64,000 nucleotides of DNA from Vibrio sp. 10N.286.49.B3 (GTDB taxonomy: Bacteria > Pseudomonadota > Gammaproteobacteria > Enterobacterales > Vibrionaceae). The DNA lies in contig NZ_MCUV01000001.1 of the NCBI RefSeq assembly GCF_002873395.1, positions 62,001 through 126,000 of the forward strand, given 5' to 3'. Shown here piece by piece: positions 54,500 through 64,000 of the stretch (its first letter is position 1; every line of letters begins with the position of its first letter). Below the pieces are notes generated by a model, which saw only the letters and a list, made by a program, of their open reading frames with translations, ran no database searches and had not been told where the DNA came from. The position numbers and the translations under genes were made by a program.

Positions 54500-57400
54500 A
54501 TGAGTCGCTTGATAAGGGTTCTCCGTCTAATTTTCGCCTACTCTATTCCATCACTTTCTGTCAGGAAATTGGTCTACATAGCTTTACTCTTGACCGTTAG
54601 CAACCCTTTCTATAGTTATGCCATAACATTAACGCCATCCGATGCTCATGATAATAAGCCTGTTATACGTATTGGTTATCGAACTGATAGCACACCACTG
54701 CAGTACCAAAATGAGAAAGGCGAAGCTGACGGAATTTTAATTGATTACTGGCGTACTTGGGCACAAATATCAGGAAGAAGGATAGAATTTATTCCCGGCT
54801 CTAATGCTGAAGGGCAAATTTGGTTAGAACAAGGAAAAGTCGATTTACTCGCTGGTGTATTTAGAAATGAAAAACGCGCTCAAACCATGTCTTTTTCTGC
54901 GCCACTTTTACACAGTGAATACTATTTATTCGCCAATACTTCGGAAGTTGAATACATTCAACAAGCAATAAACTATCCTATCGGCGTCACTCTCAATAGC
55001 TTTCACCATAACTGGCTAAAACAACATTTCCCCAATGCAGATATCCGTACATTTAAAGGTTATAAAGCTCTTTTTGACGCGGCAGTAAGCGGGGATATTA
55101 ACTTATTCATCAGTCAACCCCTTTATCTTGATACTTATTTAAAACAAACCCCTTCCACAACTAAATTTAGACCGGTTGAAGGTGCATTGTATTCTCATCC
55201 TTATCGTGCAGCTGTAAAGAAAGGAAGCTTCAGCTTACTAAAAGAAATCAACTATGTAATACAAGACATCGATATTAATAAAAAAGATGCCATTTCAGCC
55301 AAATGGAGTGGATTTCATTGGGAGTATCAACAAATACCTGACCCACAATTAGTTACACCATCTGGAGTCTTACTTACTAAAGAAGAAAAAGCATGGTTAG
55401 AAGAGCACCCAGTCATCCCGATAGGTGTTGATGGGCGCTGGCCTCCTGTTGATTTTACCGACCCTAATGGCGATCTTTCTGGAGTTTTACAAGATTATTT
55501 GAGTGTTTTTGAAACGCAGTTAGGCGTCATCTTCAATCCAATTGTCTTTGCCAATTTTCAGGATATGCTCTTTTCAGTTCGCAATGGTAATTTAAAAGTC
55601 GGTGCTACTATAGTCAAAAAACCAGACAGAGCGAAAAACGTCTGGTTTACCTCACCATACTTTAGTGCTGTCAAAGTTATTGTTTCTCAGAGTGATAGCC
55701 AGCAATACTCACAACTATCTGAACTTTACGGTAAAAAGTTAGCACTTGAAAAAGGCTTTTATATCGTTGAAGAAATTAAAACTAATCATCCAGAAATTAT
55801 CGTCCGTACTTTTGCCGATACTGAAGAGGCATTAAAAGCGGTATCTTTTGGCAAGGTTGATGCCTACATAGGAAACCAAGCTGTTGTGGATTGGTTGATG
55901 GATAGCTTACAACTCACAAATTTGACCTTTAGCGGCGACCCTCAATTTCCACCAGGTCATCAAAGGTTTGCTATTTTCAAAGACCCAGAGTGGGAACCTT
56001 TAGTTGGCATTTTAAATAAAATATTGGACGCAATGACAGTCTCACAACACCAACAAATACATGCAAGATGGATAAACCAAGAAAACCAACTCACTTCCCC
56101 ACTCATTCTATCTAATCAACAGCGCCTCTGGTTAGAAGCTCACCCAACTTGGCGTTTAGGCATTGATAATAGCTGGCCGCCATTTGAGTTCATTGATAAT
56201 GAAGGCGTTTATTCTGGCATTTCCGCTGATGTGATGGGCACACTAGCACGTATGATTGAGACTAGTTATTCCCCTCCAGTAGATAAGCCCTGGTCACAGA
56301 TTCTGACGGATTTTTCGGCTGGAAAAATCGATATTTTACCAGCGGTAACCCCAACGCCAAAACGGCGTGAACAGATGCTATTTTCTAATCCCTACCTTGA
56401 AAGCCCGTATATGATATTAGTTCATCAAGATACTCGCTTAGTTACTAGCCTTGATACACTAATTGATAAACAAGTTGGCGTTGTTAAAGGGCATGCCATC
56501 GAAGAGATATTGATGCGCGATTATCCCGATTTAAATTTAGTCTCATTTGAATCAAATAAAGAGGCACTGATGGCATTAAGTGCTCGTGACATTGATGGCT
56601 ATATTGGTAATTTAAATGCATCATCCTGGACATTAGAAGCACTCGGTATCCGTAATGTAAAGGTGACCGCAACGACTCCATACTCCTTCCAGCAATCTAT
56701 TGGTATCCGTAAAGATTGGCCTGAGCTACTTGAAATCATCAATTTGGCTATCGAAAATATTAGTGACAAAGAAATTCAAGATATTGAAAATAAATGGTTT
56801 TCTGTCCAATTTGAGCATCAGGATAATCACTTTCAAATTTGGCGAGCAATTTTAATTACCTGCAGTATATTAGTGCCGTTTATTATTTATACTCTCGTTT
56901 GGAATAGAAAGCTGAATAAAGCACGCCTTAAGTTAACGGAAAGCAGTCTTCACCTTGAAGCCGCCAAACAAGAAGCACTACAAGCCAGCGCATTTAAAAG
57001 TCAATTTCTGGCCAACATGTCCCATGAAATTCGCACTCCAATGAATGCCATTATCGGTATGACTCACCTATTGCAAGATACCCAATTAAATACTAAACAA
57101 CTGGATTACTCTGAAAAAATTCGACGCGCTTCTATAAGCTTACTGGGGATCATCAATGACATACTCGACTTTTCAAAAGTAGAAGCGGGGAAATTAGAAA
57201 TTGATGAAAATGAATTCTCCCTGCAAGAAGTCTTTACCAATATCGCTAATTTAGTCGGAATGAAAGCTGCCACTAAAGACATCGAATTATTATTTGAATT
57301 AGACCCTAGCATCCCTGATCTTCTTATTGGAGATGCACTGCGCATAGAGCAAATATTAATTAACCTGACTCAAAATGCGATTAAATTTACCGAACAAGGA

Positions 57401-59218
57401 GAAGTACTACTAAGTACTAAAATCATCTCCCAAACGGTTCATAAGCTATCCATAGAGTTCTCGATAAAAGATACCGGTATTGGTATTGACCCTAGCAATC
57501 TAGAAGCCATCTTTAACGCCTTTACCCAAGCGGATGGCAGCATTACTCGCCTTCATGGCGGGACGGGCTTAGGGCTTAGCATCAGTAAACAATTAGTCGA
57601 ATTAATGCACGGAACGATTACCGCAGCCAGTGAACCCAATAAAGGCAGCACCTTTAGCTTTACACTTCCCTTAACTTTACCTTCTACAATTGCTTGTAAA
57701 AAAACGGAAATCAATAAGTACGCATCAATTAAAGGAATGAAAGTGCTCGTTGTTGACGATAATGGCAGTGCAAGGAAGATTTTAAAATCATTATTAGAGT
57801 CATTTTCCTTTAAAGTGGATACTGCCTCCAATGGTGCTCAAGCCATTGATATGGTAAGTGTCATGAATAATGTGAAAAATGAATCTCCATACCATTTGGT
57901 ATTTATGGACTGGCAAATGCCTAAAATGAACGGAATTGATGCAAGTCAAAGCATTAAATCTTTACCGCTTAGCAAGCACCCATCAATCATATTAGTGACG
58001 GCTTATGGTCGTGAAGATGTGATACAAAAAATTGATGATGAGATTTTCGATGCTGTTTTGATCAAACCAATTAATGCTTCCGTCTTATTTGATACTTTAA
58101 TGAAAGTATTCGACCCATCACAACCGTCTAGCCCTGTAATAACAAAAAATACGATTGATCAGTTAGAAGGTCATATTTTATTAGTTGAAGACCAAGAGAT
58201 TAACCAGCAAGTGGCAACAGAGTTTCTACAGCGTATGGGGGTAACATCGACAGTTGCAAACAATGGTAAGCAAGCGATAGAACGACTTGATGAACAAACA
58301 TTTGATGTCATTTTAATGGATCTGCAAATGCCGATTATGGACGGTTTTGAAGCAACAAAAATAATTCGTACCCGCTACGACCAAAAACAATTACCTATTA
58401 TTGCTATGACAGCTCACGCAATGAAAGGTGACCGAGAAAAATGCTTAAAAGCTGGTATGAATAATCACCTACCTAAACCTGTCGAGCCTGATCAACTCTT
58501 TTCAACTCTGAGCGCTTACCTTAATCATAAGCACATTAAATTACCTGATGATATTCCAGAGAAGCCAGCACAAAACACTCTACTCTCTCCGATAGAAGGC
58601 GTTGATGTACACTGGGGAATGAAACGCTTAGGTGGGAACCAAACACTCTATGTCCAACTCATTAGTGAGTTTTACCTTCGCCATAAAGATCAACTACACA
58701 AGCTAGAAAATTATAAAGATGCGGGTGATTTAAAATCAACAGTACGTACTGTGCACACGTTAAGAGGTGTTGCGGGTAATTTAGGCGCTAAGCAATTAGA
58801 GCAAGTGGCCGCCAAGTTAGAAAGCCAATTAAATCATCACTCCTCTCCTTTTGATGCGCTGGAATGGCAACCTTTTATTGATAGTTTTACCGCATTATTT
58901 GCAGAGCTTAAACAGTGCCCATGGATCAATCATAAAACCTTAATAAATTCAGTGAATAATAACAAAGAAACGTATATTTCAGCCACTGATTTAAAAACCA
59001 TATTAGCCCCTATTGATGAACTATTAGCGGCAGGAAATCCAAAAGTGAAAGAGCAAATTCTCACTCTTGATGGCAAAGTAGATAACGAACTGGTTCAACA
59101 ACTGACGGCACAGATCAATGAGTTTGAGTTTGATACCGCTAGAGAGTTAATAGCCCAAGCAATAGTCAATGTGAATAACCAAGTAACACAGGGAGCTAAC
59201 AATGTCACAGCACCTTAA
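54500..59218 (+). CDS. Hybrid sensor kinase with three periplasmic SBP domains (BvgS/EvgS-like)
   Basis: This 1572-residue unorthodox kinase starts at ATG 54500 with AGGGAG upstream (a TTG at 54482 is in frame but lacks one). A signal/anchor (about 1-45) precedes three tandem solute-binding domains of the SBP_bac_3 family: about 55-285 ([14 protein letters not shown]), 304-520 ([12 protein letters not shown]) and 548-770 ([12 protein letters not shown]). A membrane helix follows (about 780-803), then HisKA with His842 ([11 protein letters not shown]), an ATPase domain ([10 protein letters not shown] near 1020), two receivers (Asp1137 and Asp1274) and an HPt domain with His1419 ([10 protein letters not shown]). 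It overlaps the HD-GYP gene. The ligand is not known; amino-acid-like compounds are likely for this class. Confidence 0.93.
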   Translation: MSRLIRVLRLIFAYSIPSLSVRKLVYIALLLTVSNPFYSYAITLTPSDAHDNKPVIRIGYRTDSTPLQYQNEKGEADGILIDYWRTWAQISGRRIEFIPGSNAEGQIWLEQGKVDLLAGVFRNEKRAQTMSFSAPLLHSEYYLFANTSEVEYIQQAINYPIGVTLNSFHHNWLKQHFPNADIRTFKGYKALFDAAVSGDINLFISQPLYLDTYLKQTPSTTKFRPVEGALYSHPYRAAVKKGSFSLLKEINYVIQDIDINKKDAISAKWSGFHWEYQQIPDPQLVTPSGVLLTKEEKAWLEEHPVIPIGVDGRWPPVDFTDPNGDLSGVLQDYLSVFETQLGVIFNPIVFANFQDMLFSVRNGNLKVGATIVKKPDRAKNVWFTSPYFSAVKVIVSQSDSQQYSQLSELYGKKLALEKGFYIVEEIKTNHPEIIVRTFADTEEALKAVSFGKVDAYIGNQAVVDWLMDSLQLTNLTFSGDPQFPPGHQRFAIFKDPEWEPLVGILNKILDAMTVSQHQQIHARWINQENQLTSPLILSNQQRLWLEAHPTWRLGIDNSWPPFEFIDNEGVYSGISADVMGTLARMIETSYSPPVDKPWSQILTDFSAGKIDILPAVTPTPKRREQMLFSNPYLESPYMILVHQDTRLVTSLDTLIDKQVGVVKGHAIEEILMRDYPDLNLVSFESNKEALMALSARDIDGYIGNLNASSWTLEALGIRNVKVTATTPYSFQQSIGIRKDWPELLEIINLAIENISDKEIQDIENKWFSVQFEHQDNHFQIWRAILITCSILVPFIIYTLVWNRKLNKARLKLTESSLHLEAAKQEALQASAFKSQFLANMSHEIRTPMNAIIGMTHLLQDTQLNTKQLDYSEKIRRASISLLGIINDILDFSKVEAGKLEIDENEFSLQEVFTNIANLVGMKAATKDIELLFELDPSIPDLLIGDALRIEQILINLTQNAIKFTEQGEVLLSTKIISQTVHKLSIEFSIKDTGIGIDPSNLEAIFNAFTQADGSITRLHGGTGLGLSISKQLVELMHGTITAASEPNKGSTFSFTLPLTLPSTIACKKTEINKYASIKGMKVLVVDDNGSARKILKSLLESFSFKVDTASNGAQAIDMVSVMNNVKNESPYHLVFMDWQMPKMNGIDASQSIKSLPLSKHPSIILVTAYGREDVIQKIDDEIFDAVLIKPINASVLFDTLMKVFDPSQPSSPVITKNTIDQLEGHILLVEDQEINQQVATEFLQRMGVTSTVANNGKQAIERLDEQTFDVILMDLQMPIMDGFEATKIIRTRYDQKQLPIIAMTAHAMKGDREKCLKAGMNNHLPKPVEPDQLFSTLSAYLNHKHIKLPDDIPEKPAQNTLLSPIEGVDVHWGMKRLGGNQTLYVQLISEFYLRHKDQLHKLENYKDAGDLKSTVRTVHTLRGVAGNLGAKQLEQVAAKLESQLNHHSSPFDALEWQPFIDSFTALFAELKQCPWINHKTLINSVNNNKETYISATDLKTILAPIDELLAAGNPKVKEQILTLDGKVDNELVQQLTAQINEFEFDTARELIAQAIVNVNNQVTQGANNVTAP

Positions 59219-60293
59219 AGATAAAATTTTAATTGTTGATGATGAAACATTCTACATCAGTGTCTTGGTTGAAATACTTGGGGATGAATACCATGTATCA
59301 ATAGCAAAAAGTGGCGAACAAGCCCTTGACCGCATTGCTAAAGGCTTTATACCAGATCTAGTGCTGCTCGATATTTTAATGCCTGGGTTAGATGGTTATG
59401 AAGTATGTAAGAAATTAAAAGATAGCCCTGATACTTCCAATGTACCTGTTATCTTTTTAACCGTGAAAAATGAAGTGGAAGAAGAGATACTCGGTTTTGA
59501 GTTAGGCGCTGCTGACTACATCATTAAACCATTTAGTCTTCCTGTTATTCGTGCAAGAGTAAAAACACACCTTGCCCTTTCCGCTGCCAATAAAGCGCTA
59601 ACCGAACAAAATCATACTTTAGAAGCCAAAGTGATAGAGCGAACGGCTGAGATATCTCGGACGCAAGATGTCGCAATTTACTGTATGGCATCACTTGCCG
59701 AAACCCGAGATAATGAAACAGGTAAACACATTCGTCGTACTCAATATTATGTCAAAGCATTGGCAGAGTATTTAAGACTGCATTCCACCTATGCAGACCA
59801 AATTGATGGTGATTATATTGATATATTATTTAAATCGGCTCCCCTACATGATATTGGTAAAGTTGGGGTTCCTGATGCTATTTTGCTCAAGCCAGGCAAA
59901 CTAAATAGTGCAGAGTGGGAGGAAATGAAAAAACACGCCGAATACGGTAAGCTAGCAATGGAGAATGCTGAACATGAATATGGGACTTCGAGCTATCTAA
60001 ATGTCGCCAAAGAAATTGCTTATGGCCATCATGAGCGTTGGGATGGTAGTGGCTACCCGCAAGGTTTAATGGGAATCAATATCCCTTTATCAGCACGAAT
60101 TATGGCGCTAGCCGACTGTTATGATGCACTGATTAGTCGCAGGGTTTATAAAGCCGCTTTCTCACACGAAAAAGCGACAGAGATAATTAAGCAAGGTAGT
60201 GGTAGTCACTTTGACCCACAAATAGTTGAGGCTTTCGAAGTGATTGAGGAGCAATTTATGAAAATAGCAGACCACTTTCGAGATGACGATTAG
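59202..60293 (+). CDS. HD-GYP response regulator (c-di-GMP phosphodiesterase)
   Basis: This 363-residue protein has a receiver domain with phosphoacceptor Asp57 ([10 protein letters not shown]), a coiled-coil linker (about 125-150), and an HD-GYP domain with His216-Asp217 (LHDIGKVG) and [11 protein letters not shown] (276-286) complete, which predicts hydrolysis of cyclic di-GMP. Its ATG lies inside the end of the hybrid kinase gene (17-base overlap, AGGGAG upstream), so the two are coupled and the kinase's HPt domain is the likely phosphodonor. Confidence 0.93.
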   Translation: MSQHLKDKILIVDDETFYISVLVEILGDEYHVSIAKSGEQALDRIAKGFIPDLVLLDILMPGLDGYEVCKKLKDSPDTSNVPVIFLTVKNEVEEEILGFELGAADYIIKPFSLPVIRARVKTHLALSAANKALTEQNHTLEAKVIERTAEISRTQDVAIYCMASLAETRDNETGKHIRRTQYYVKALAEYLRLHSTYADQIDGDYIDILFKSAPLHDIGKVGVPDAILLKPGKLNSAEWEEMKKHAEYGKLAMENAEHEYGTSSYLNVAKEIAYGHHERWDGSGYPQGLMGINIPLSARIMALADCYDALISRRVYKAAFSHEKATEIIKQGSGSHFDPQIVEAFEVIEEQFMKIADHFRDDD

Positions 60294-60295
60294 CA

Positions 60296-61477
60296 TTAGC
60301 TAATTTTTCGGCTCAATTTTTTATTGTTTCGAGCTTGCTCTAGCCACTCATAGACCTTTGTACGAGTTTCATGACTTGGTACTTTATTTCGTAGACCATA
60401 TATTTGCTCAATCGTATATGGGAATTTATTATTATCATTAATAGTTACGCCAACCGTCATTCGTTCTGGGTGAGTCAACTTAAATGCGGCATAACGACCT
60501 TGTGCGATGCGGTTGTGATATACCGCGATGCAATGAAGCATATCCTTACCTTCTTTACACAACTCTTGATAATCAACAATTTGTGATATAGATGCTGTTT
60601 CATGAAGATGTTTAGTGTAAGGAATATCAGCATCAGTCGGCTTTGTTGACTCAATTCGCATGTCATTACGACGTCTAACCCACTCATCGTGAAGCTCAAC
60701 AAGTGATTGATAATCAGTCAGATTGACAATATTTTCCATTGGTGCTTGCACACCTAATGCCTGACCAAGCCTCAGTGTATCTTCAATGCATAAGGTTATT
60801 TTAAGACGTGTTGTATAACTAATTTGCCCAATAGCTCTACCAAGATGCGTGCCGGTTAAAAATGGATGCGTATGATCTAAAGAAAGACTTGCGAAGTTAA
60901 CCTTAGAGTAATGGCTAAAGCGCTTAAAATACCCCGTCCTTGCATCCAGCATTTTCATAACATAAATGATTTCACTCGTGCGGTGATAAGTAAGATCTAA
61001 TTTATCAATAAATCTTAATACCGCTTTAGTCGAAGCAAATCCTAAATGGTCTAAAATTTGACGTTGGCCCAACTCTGCAACACTCAACGCCTTGCTATTA
61101 TCTACTGGGTAACGCTCACAAATCAGCGCCAAAATAAGCGGACGTACTGCCAAAATATCTTTTGCTTTATCACTATTTGCTGCAAGCCAAAGCATCTGAT
61201 ACTGGTGCTCTGGGAGAAGGCCTGTTTTACTTAAAAAACCATCAGGAATAGTAGACAACCACTGCTCTTTGTCAGCATCGTCTTGAATAAAATTAAGACC
61301 GACACCTACTCCGCCCTCGATAAGCTCAAGGCGACCATTCTCATAACGGCGAAAAGCGCTGAACCCCTCATTCCATGGACTGATTTGAACATCATAGCGG
61401 TAGCCGATAGATGTCGTAGGTATCGTCACTAATAAAGACGACGCCGAACGTACTGGCTTATTTAAAAGGGCTTGCAT
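60296..61477 (-). CDS. PcfJ-like protein, unknown function
   Basis: This 393-residue protein ends in a region that matches PcfJ-like proteins (PF14284): YQELCKEGKDMLHCIAVYHNRIAQGRYAAFKL, with the family's M-x-HC-x-x-Y pattern, and later TIEQIYGLRNKVP in place of the usual Q-x-x-G-x-x-N. The N-terminal 290 residues are mixed alpha with no motif I recognise. PcfJ-like genes are common on plasmids and other mobile DNA, but none surrounds it here. It is convergent with the HD-GYP gene with almost no gap. Confidence 0.6.
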   Translation of the reverse strand: MQALLNKPVRSASSLLVTIPTTSIGYRYDVQISPWNEGFSAFRRYENGRLELIEGGVGVGLNFIQDDADKEQWLSTIPDGFLSKTGLLPEHQYQMLWLAANSDKAKDILAVRPLILALICERYPVDNSKALSVAELGQRQILDHLGFASTKAVLRFIDKLDLTYHRTSEIIYVMKMLDARTGYFKRFSHYSKVNFASLSLDHTHPFLTGTHLGRAIGQISYTTRLKITLCIEDTLRLGQALGVQAPMENIVNLTDYQSLVELHDEWVRRRNDMRIESTKPTDADIPYTKHLHETASISQIVDYQELCKEGKDMLHCIAVYHNRIAQGRYAAFKLTHPERMTVGVTINDNNKFPYTIEQIYGLRNKVPSHETRTKVYEWLEQARNNKKLSRKIS

Positions 61478-61704
61478 AAGTTATTGTAATCCTAGTTCTT
61501 TAAAGCTATTAATTTCCATTTACTATCATACACGATGAAATCAATTCAGGATTCCAAAAATTACTGGTAACTTAAATGTTCTTTTACTAATCAGCGTTAA
61601 GTGAATTCAGTGCTTACTTCGTTATATTTACACGTTGTGACAGAATCAATATCACAGTGCAATATAGACCTAATCGATTGAAGGCTAGCCTCAACCTGCG
61701 TGGA
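61478..61704. other. Gap between the PcfJ-like gene and a small membrane gene
   Basis: I see no gene, terminator with T-run or other clear element in this stretch of about 230 bases. Confidence 0.35.
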
Positions 61705-62019
61705 TTACCAGTTAAGCGCATTAAAAGTGAACAACAGCCCAATGAAATTTAATATAGCTATAAACTTAAACCATCTTGATAAGTCTTTGATAGATAATAA
61801 ATAGAGTGTCGTAAAGAATATGAAAATCATACCTGGAATGGTAATAAATAAGTATGCAAGCCCTTGGGTCATAGCAATACCATCAGTATCACTTGCGATA
61901 TTGTAATCTTCGTAAAAAGGAGCGCGTAGAAAACTCCAAGCGATAATCTGCACTATCAGGACTGAGAATGCTTTAAGGTTTTTATTTAGATCTTCACTCG
62001 TTTCCGTTTTCATATGCAC
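61705..62019 (-). CDS. Small three-helix membrane protein, unknown function
   Basis: I do not recognise this 104-residue protein. It has a polar N-terminus, then hydrophobic segments at about 17-35, 50-73 and 82-99. An alternative ATG lies two codons later. It is isolated: 230 bases from the PcfJ-like gene and 300 from the receiver gene, with all three on the same strand. Confidence 0.55.
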   Translation of the reverse strand: MHMKTETSEDLNKNLKAFSVLIVQIIAWSFLRAPFYEDYNIASDTDGIAMTQGLAYLFITIPGMIFIFFTTLYLLSIKDLSRWFKFIAILNFIGLLFTFNALNW

Positions 62020-62328
62020 TCGCTAACATTATATTAGTGTACATGCCCATCGATACTTTTCAGATCGACTCATAACTATCAAACGGTTGATAATAACTAT
62101 AAATAAAACTCGCATGCTCACTTTGCGAATAATATTTTACTCTCTTAAAACATCAAGACAAACGCCTTAGGGTTAATAACAAATATTTCGTTCGGTATGT
62201 CTTATTTATGAGTTAGTGATATCACTAGATTGACTTATACACGTGGATCACGGTGCTCTCTTCCAAATACAACCAAGGCAATAACCAATATCTCTATCTA
62301 TTATTGCCCTGCTTTCGTTGCCTTTGCT
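62020..62328. other. Intergenic region with a weak terminator
   Basis: In this 309-base stretch the only clear element is an 8-bp inverted repeat, GGCAATAA (62277-62284) and TTATTGCC (62301-62308). On the minus strand it lies about 20 bases past the stop of the receiver gene and may be its terminator, though the T-run is poor. Confidence 0.4.
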
Positions 62329-62802
62329 TTAACGTAAACGCTTGAGTACGACCATTTGATCAAGGTTTTCTTGATAATCGGTATAATCAAAACCGCGATC
62401 AAACACATATTCCGTAATCAAACGTCGAACTGCATCAATCAAGGCTTCGCCATCCCACGGTTTCTCAAAATACTGATGAATGCCAGCGGTATTAATTGCA
62501 GTGATGGTGTCGTAGTGGGTAGCTTGCCCTGTTAGCAAAATCTTCTTCGTTTGCGCAAAGCGTGAGTCTTGAGTCACTTCACTTAACAACTCAACTCCCG
62601 TTTTACCTGGCATAACATGGTCGGAAATAATCAACGCAATATGCTCACCTTCCGCATCAAGATCATCCATCAGTTCTAGCACTTCATCGGCTGATTCACA
62701 GTCTTCAATATGCACCCAACTCGATAACGTATTAAGATCTTGCAACACTGCACTTAATACTTCTCGTTGGTCATCCACACAAATTAGGTTCAACTTTTCC
62801 AT
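62329..62802 (-). CDS. Receiver-only response regulator
   Basis: This 157-residue protein is a stand-alone receiver domain. I start at ATG 62802 (MEKLNLICVDDQREV), with GAGGG upstream; a GTG four codons earlier is the alternative. Acidic pocket residues are in CVDDQ, the phosphoacceptor Asp is in IISDHVMPGKTGVE, the Thr/Lys switch residues are in LLTGQ and YFEKPWDGEAL, the latter typical of RpfG/HD-GYP-type receivers. The last 25 residues form a helix. No output domain or kinase gene adjoins it. Confidence 0.85.
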   Translation of the reverse strand: MEKLNLICVDDQREVLSAVLQDLNTLSSWVHIEDCESADEVLELMDDLDAEGEHIALIISDHVMPGKTGVELLSEVTQDSRFAQTKKILLTGQATHYDTITAINTAGIHQYFEKPWDGEALIDAVRRLITEYVFDRGFDYTDYQENLDQMVVLKRLR

Positions 62803-62851
62803 TTTTACCCTCACCGTATATTTTTCTAATAATTATATTTCAGACCGAGAT

Positions 62852-64000
62852 TTAACCGATATGACCGACATAATGTAAAACCCATACCATGATGAAACTT
62901 AAAAACACCCCAACTACGCCTAAAATAATACCCACTTTCGCCATGTGATTGCTTTGTATATGACCGGTTGCATGAGCCAGTGCATTAGGTGGTGTACTAA
63001 TTGGTAGCGACATACCCAACGAAGCAGCAAACGTCACAACCAGAATCAAGGTCACTTCACCACCAAGCGGCGTCAGTGAAGCCATTGATGAACCAAGTGC
63101 AGCCATGATCGGCATCAACAAGTTAGCCGTTGCTGTATGTGACATAAAGTTCGCCATCACAAGACATAAGAACGCAGCACCAAACAAAACAACATAAGGA
63201 GAATAAGCATCAAACGGAATGCTATGAACTACTAAACGAGCCAGTCCGGTTTGATCTAATGCTAAGCCAAGTGCTATACCACCAGAAACCAGCCATAACA
63301 CATCCCAAGAGATCTTCTTCAAATCTTCTTTATTGATGATGCCAGTAATCGAGAATATCGCCACAGGAATCAGTGCGACAGTGTAAGAGTTCATACCATG
63401 ACTTGAACCCATCAACCACAACAAGATGGTTAGGCCAAACGTGATGTAAACCACGATCGCTTTTGGTGTTTTTAAGAATTTACCTTTGATAGACAGTTCG
63501 ATTTTTTGCTGCTCTGCTTTAAAGATATAGCAAATCAAGAACCATGCTAATGCCATCATGATAACCACGAACGGGACACCAAAGGCCATCCACTCGCCAA
63601 AGGAGATCAGGTTATCACCGACTAAATATTTTAATGCAATCGCATTCGGTGGAGTTCCGATTGGGGTTCCGATCCCGCCGACGTTCGCTGCAACAGGGAT
63701 ACACAATGCAAACGCAATACGACCCGGATCGCTTGGCTTAAAGAGTGCAATCACAGGGGCTAGAATAGACAGCATCATTGCCGTGGTGGCGGTATTTGAC
63801 ATAAACATTGAGAAGATACCAGTGATCAGCATCAACCCCAGCATTACGTATTTTGGTTGGTGACCAAATGGACGTAATAACACTCGCGCTAGGTTGACGT
63901 CCAAACGATATTTCGTCGCTGCCATGGCCAGAAAGAAACCACCCAAAAACAGCATGATGATTGGGCTAGCAAAGGTCGCCATGATATCTGAGTAGGTGAG
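62852..64000 (-). CDS. DASS (SLC13)-family anion transporter (5' truncated)
   Basis: This is an inner-membrane carrier of the divalent anion:sodium symporter family, related to VcINDY; 382 residues are visible and the frame is still open at the window edge. The two helical-hairpin motifs are MSNTATTAMM and MSHTATANLL: the first is the canonical Ser-Asn-Thr, the second has His in place of Asn. The loops GIGTPIGTPPNAIALKYL and LPISTPPNALAHATG are the family's substrate-loop signatures. Dicarboxylates are the usual substrates; sulfate or others are possible. It is upstream of the receiver gene by 50 bases on the same strand. Confidence 0.88.
   Translation of the reverse strand, partial: LTYSDIMATFASPIIMLFLGGFFLAMAATKYRLDVNLARVLLRPFGHQPKYVMLGLMLITGIFSMFMSNTATTAMMLSILAPVIALFKPSDPGRIAFALCIPVAANVGGIGTPIGTPPNAIALKYLVGDNLISFGEWMAFGVPFVVIMMALAWFLICYIFKAEQQKIELSIKGKFLKTPKAIVVYITFGLTILLWLMGSSHGMNSYTVALIPVAIFSITGIINKEDLKKISWDVLWLVSGGIALGLALDQTGLARLVVHSIPFDAYSPYVVLFGAAFLCLVMANFMSHTATANLLMPIMAALGSSMASLTPLGGEVTLILVVTFAASLGMSLPISTPPNALAHATGHIQSNHMAKVGIILGVVGVFLSFIMVWVLHYVGHIG

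Noticed and set aside
1..64000. CRISPR arrays, tRNA or rRNA genes, insertion sequences
   Set aside because: No regularly spaced direct repeats, no transposase-like frame and no recognisable tRNA or rRNA sequence were seen on reading.

Overview
The window reads as a chromosomal segment of a marine gammaproteobacterium of the family Vibrionaceae (Photobacterium or Vibrio-like; genus not resolved). The grounds are the AT-rich base composition, Fnr-UspE-TtcA at the left end, the potABCD-cobB neighbourhood shared with enterics, several small protein families (DUF2987, DUF2960, DUF2058) that I associate with Vibrionaceae and relatives, and the Vibrio/Shewanella-type formate dehydrogenase cluster. 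I saw no rRNA, tRNA, insertion sequence, prophage or CRISPR array.

Layout. 1-4.9 kb: the 3' end of fnr, uspE, ttcA, then three minus-strand envelope genes. 5.2-9.9 kb: the polyamine importer potABCD and, convergent with it, the sirtuin cobB. 10-12 kb: an ammonium transporter whose upstream region carries a sigma54-type promoter and NtrC-like half-sites, and a small membrane protein. 12.1-21.7 kb: a respiratory formate dehydrogenase operon on the minus strand (DUF3305, DUF3306, polyferredoxin, TorD-type chaperone, Tat-target peptide, FdhA, FdhB, FdhC) with fdhD divergent. 21.8-23.4 kb: the ABC-F ATPase ybiT. 23.9-32.3 kb: a sensor kinase and sigma54 activator, divergent from tupABC (tungstate uptake), mobA and a mobB-moeA fusion. 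These last blocks form one functional unit: metal uptake, molybdopterin cofactor assembly, sulfuration of the enzyme by FdhD, and the enzyme itself. Good sigma54 promoter matches precede both tupA and the fdh operon, with an NtrC-type activator encoded between them.

32.4-43.3 kb: housekeeping and conserved genes: DUF2960, yaiL, sbcB, lrgA/lrgB, a small outer-membrane barrel, hrpA, a MipA/OmpV-like protein, a small acidic protein and a DEDD exonuclease. 43.6-49.1 kb: a three-gene chaperone operon (coiled-coil DUF2760 protein and two divergent Hsp70s) behind a near-consensus heat-shock promoter.

49.2-62 kb is the more variable part: a secreted DUF1566 protein, an ACT-domain protein, a 58-residue cysteine-rich protein not previously called, a voltage-gated-channel-like protein paired with a solitary HsdR-N-type nuclease, an MmcQ/YjbR protein, a collapsed YcaQ-type glycosylase pseudogene, a giant hybrid sensor kinase with three periplasmic solute-binding domains followed by an HD-GYP response regulator, and a PcfJ-like protein. 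The right end has a receiver-only regulator and a truncated DASS-family anion transporter.
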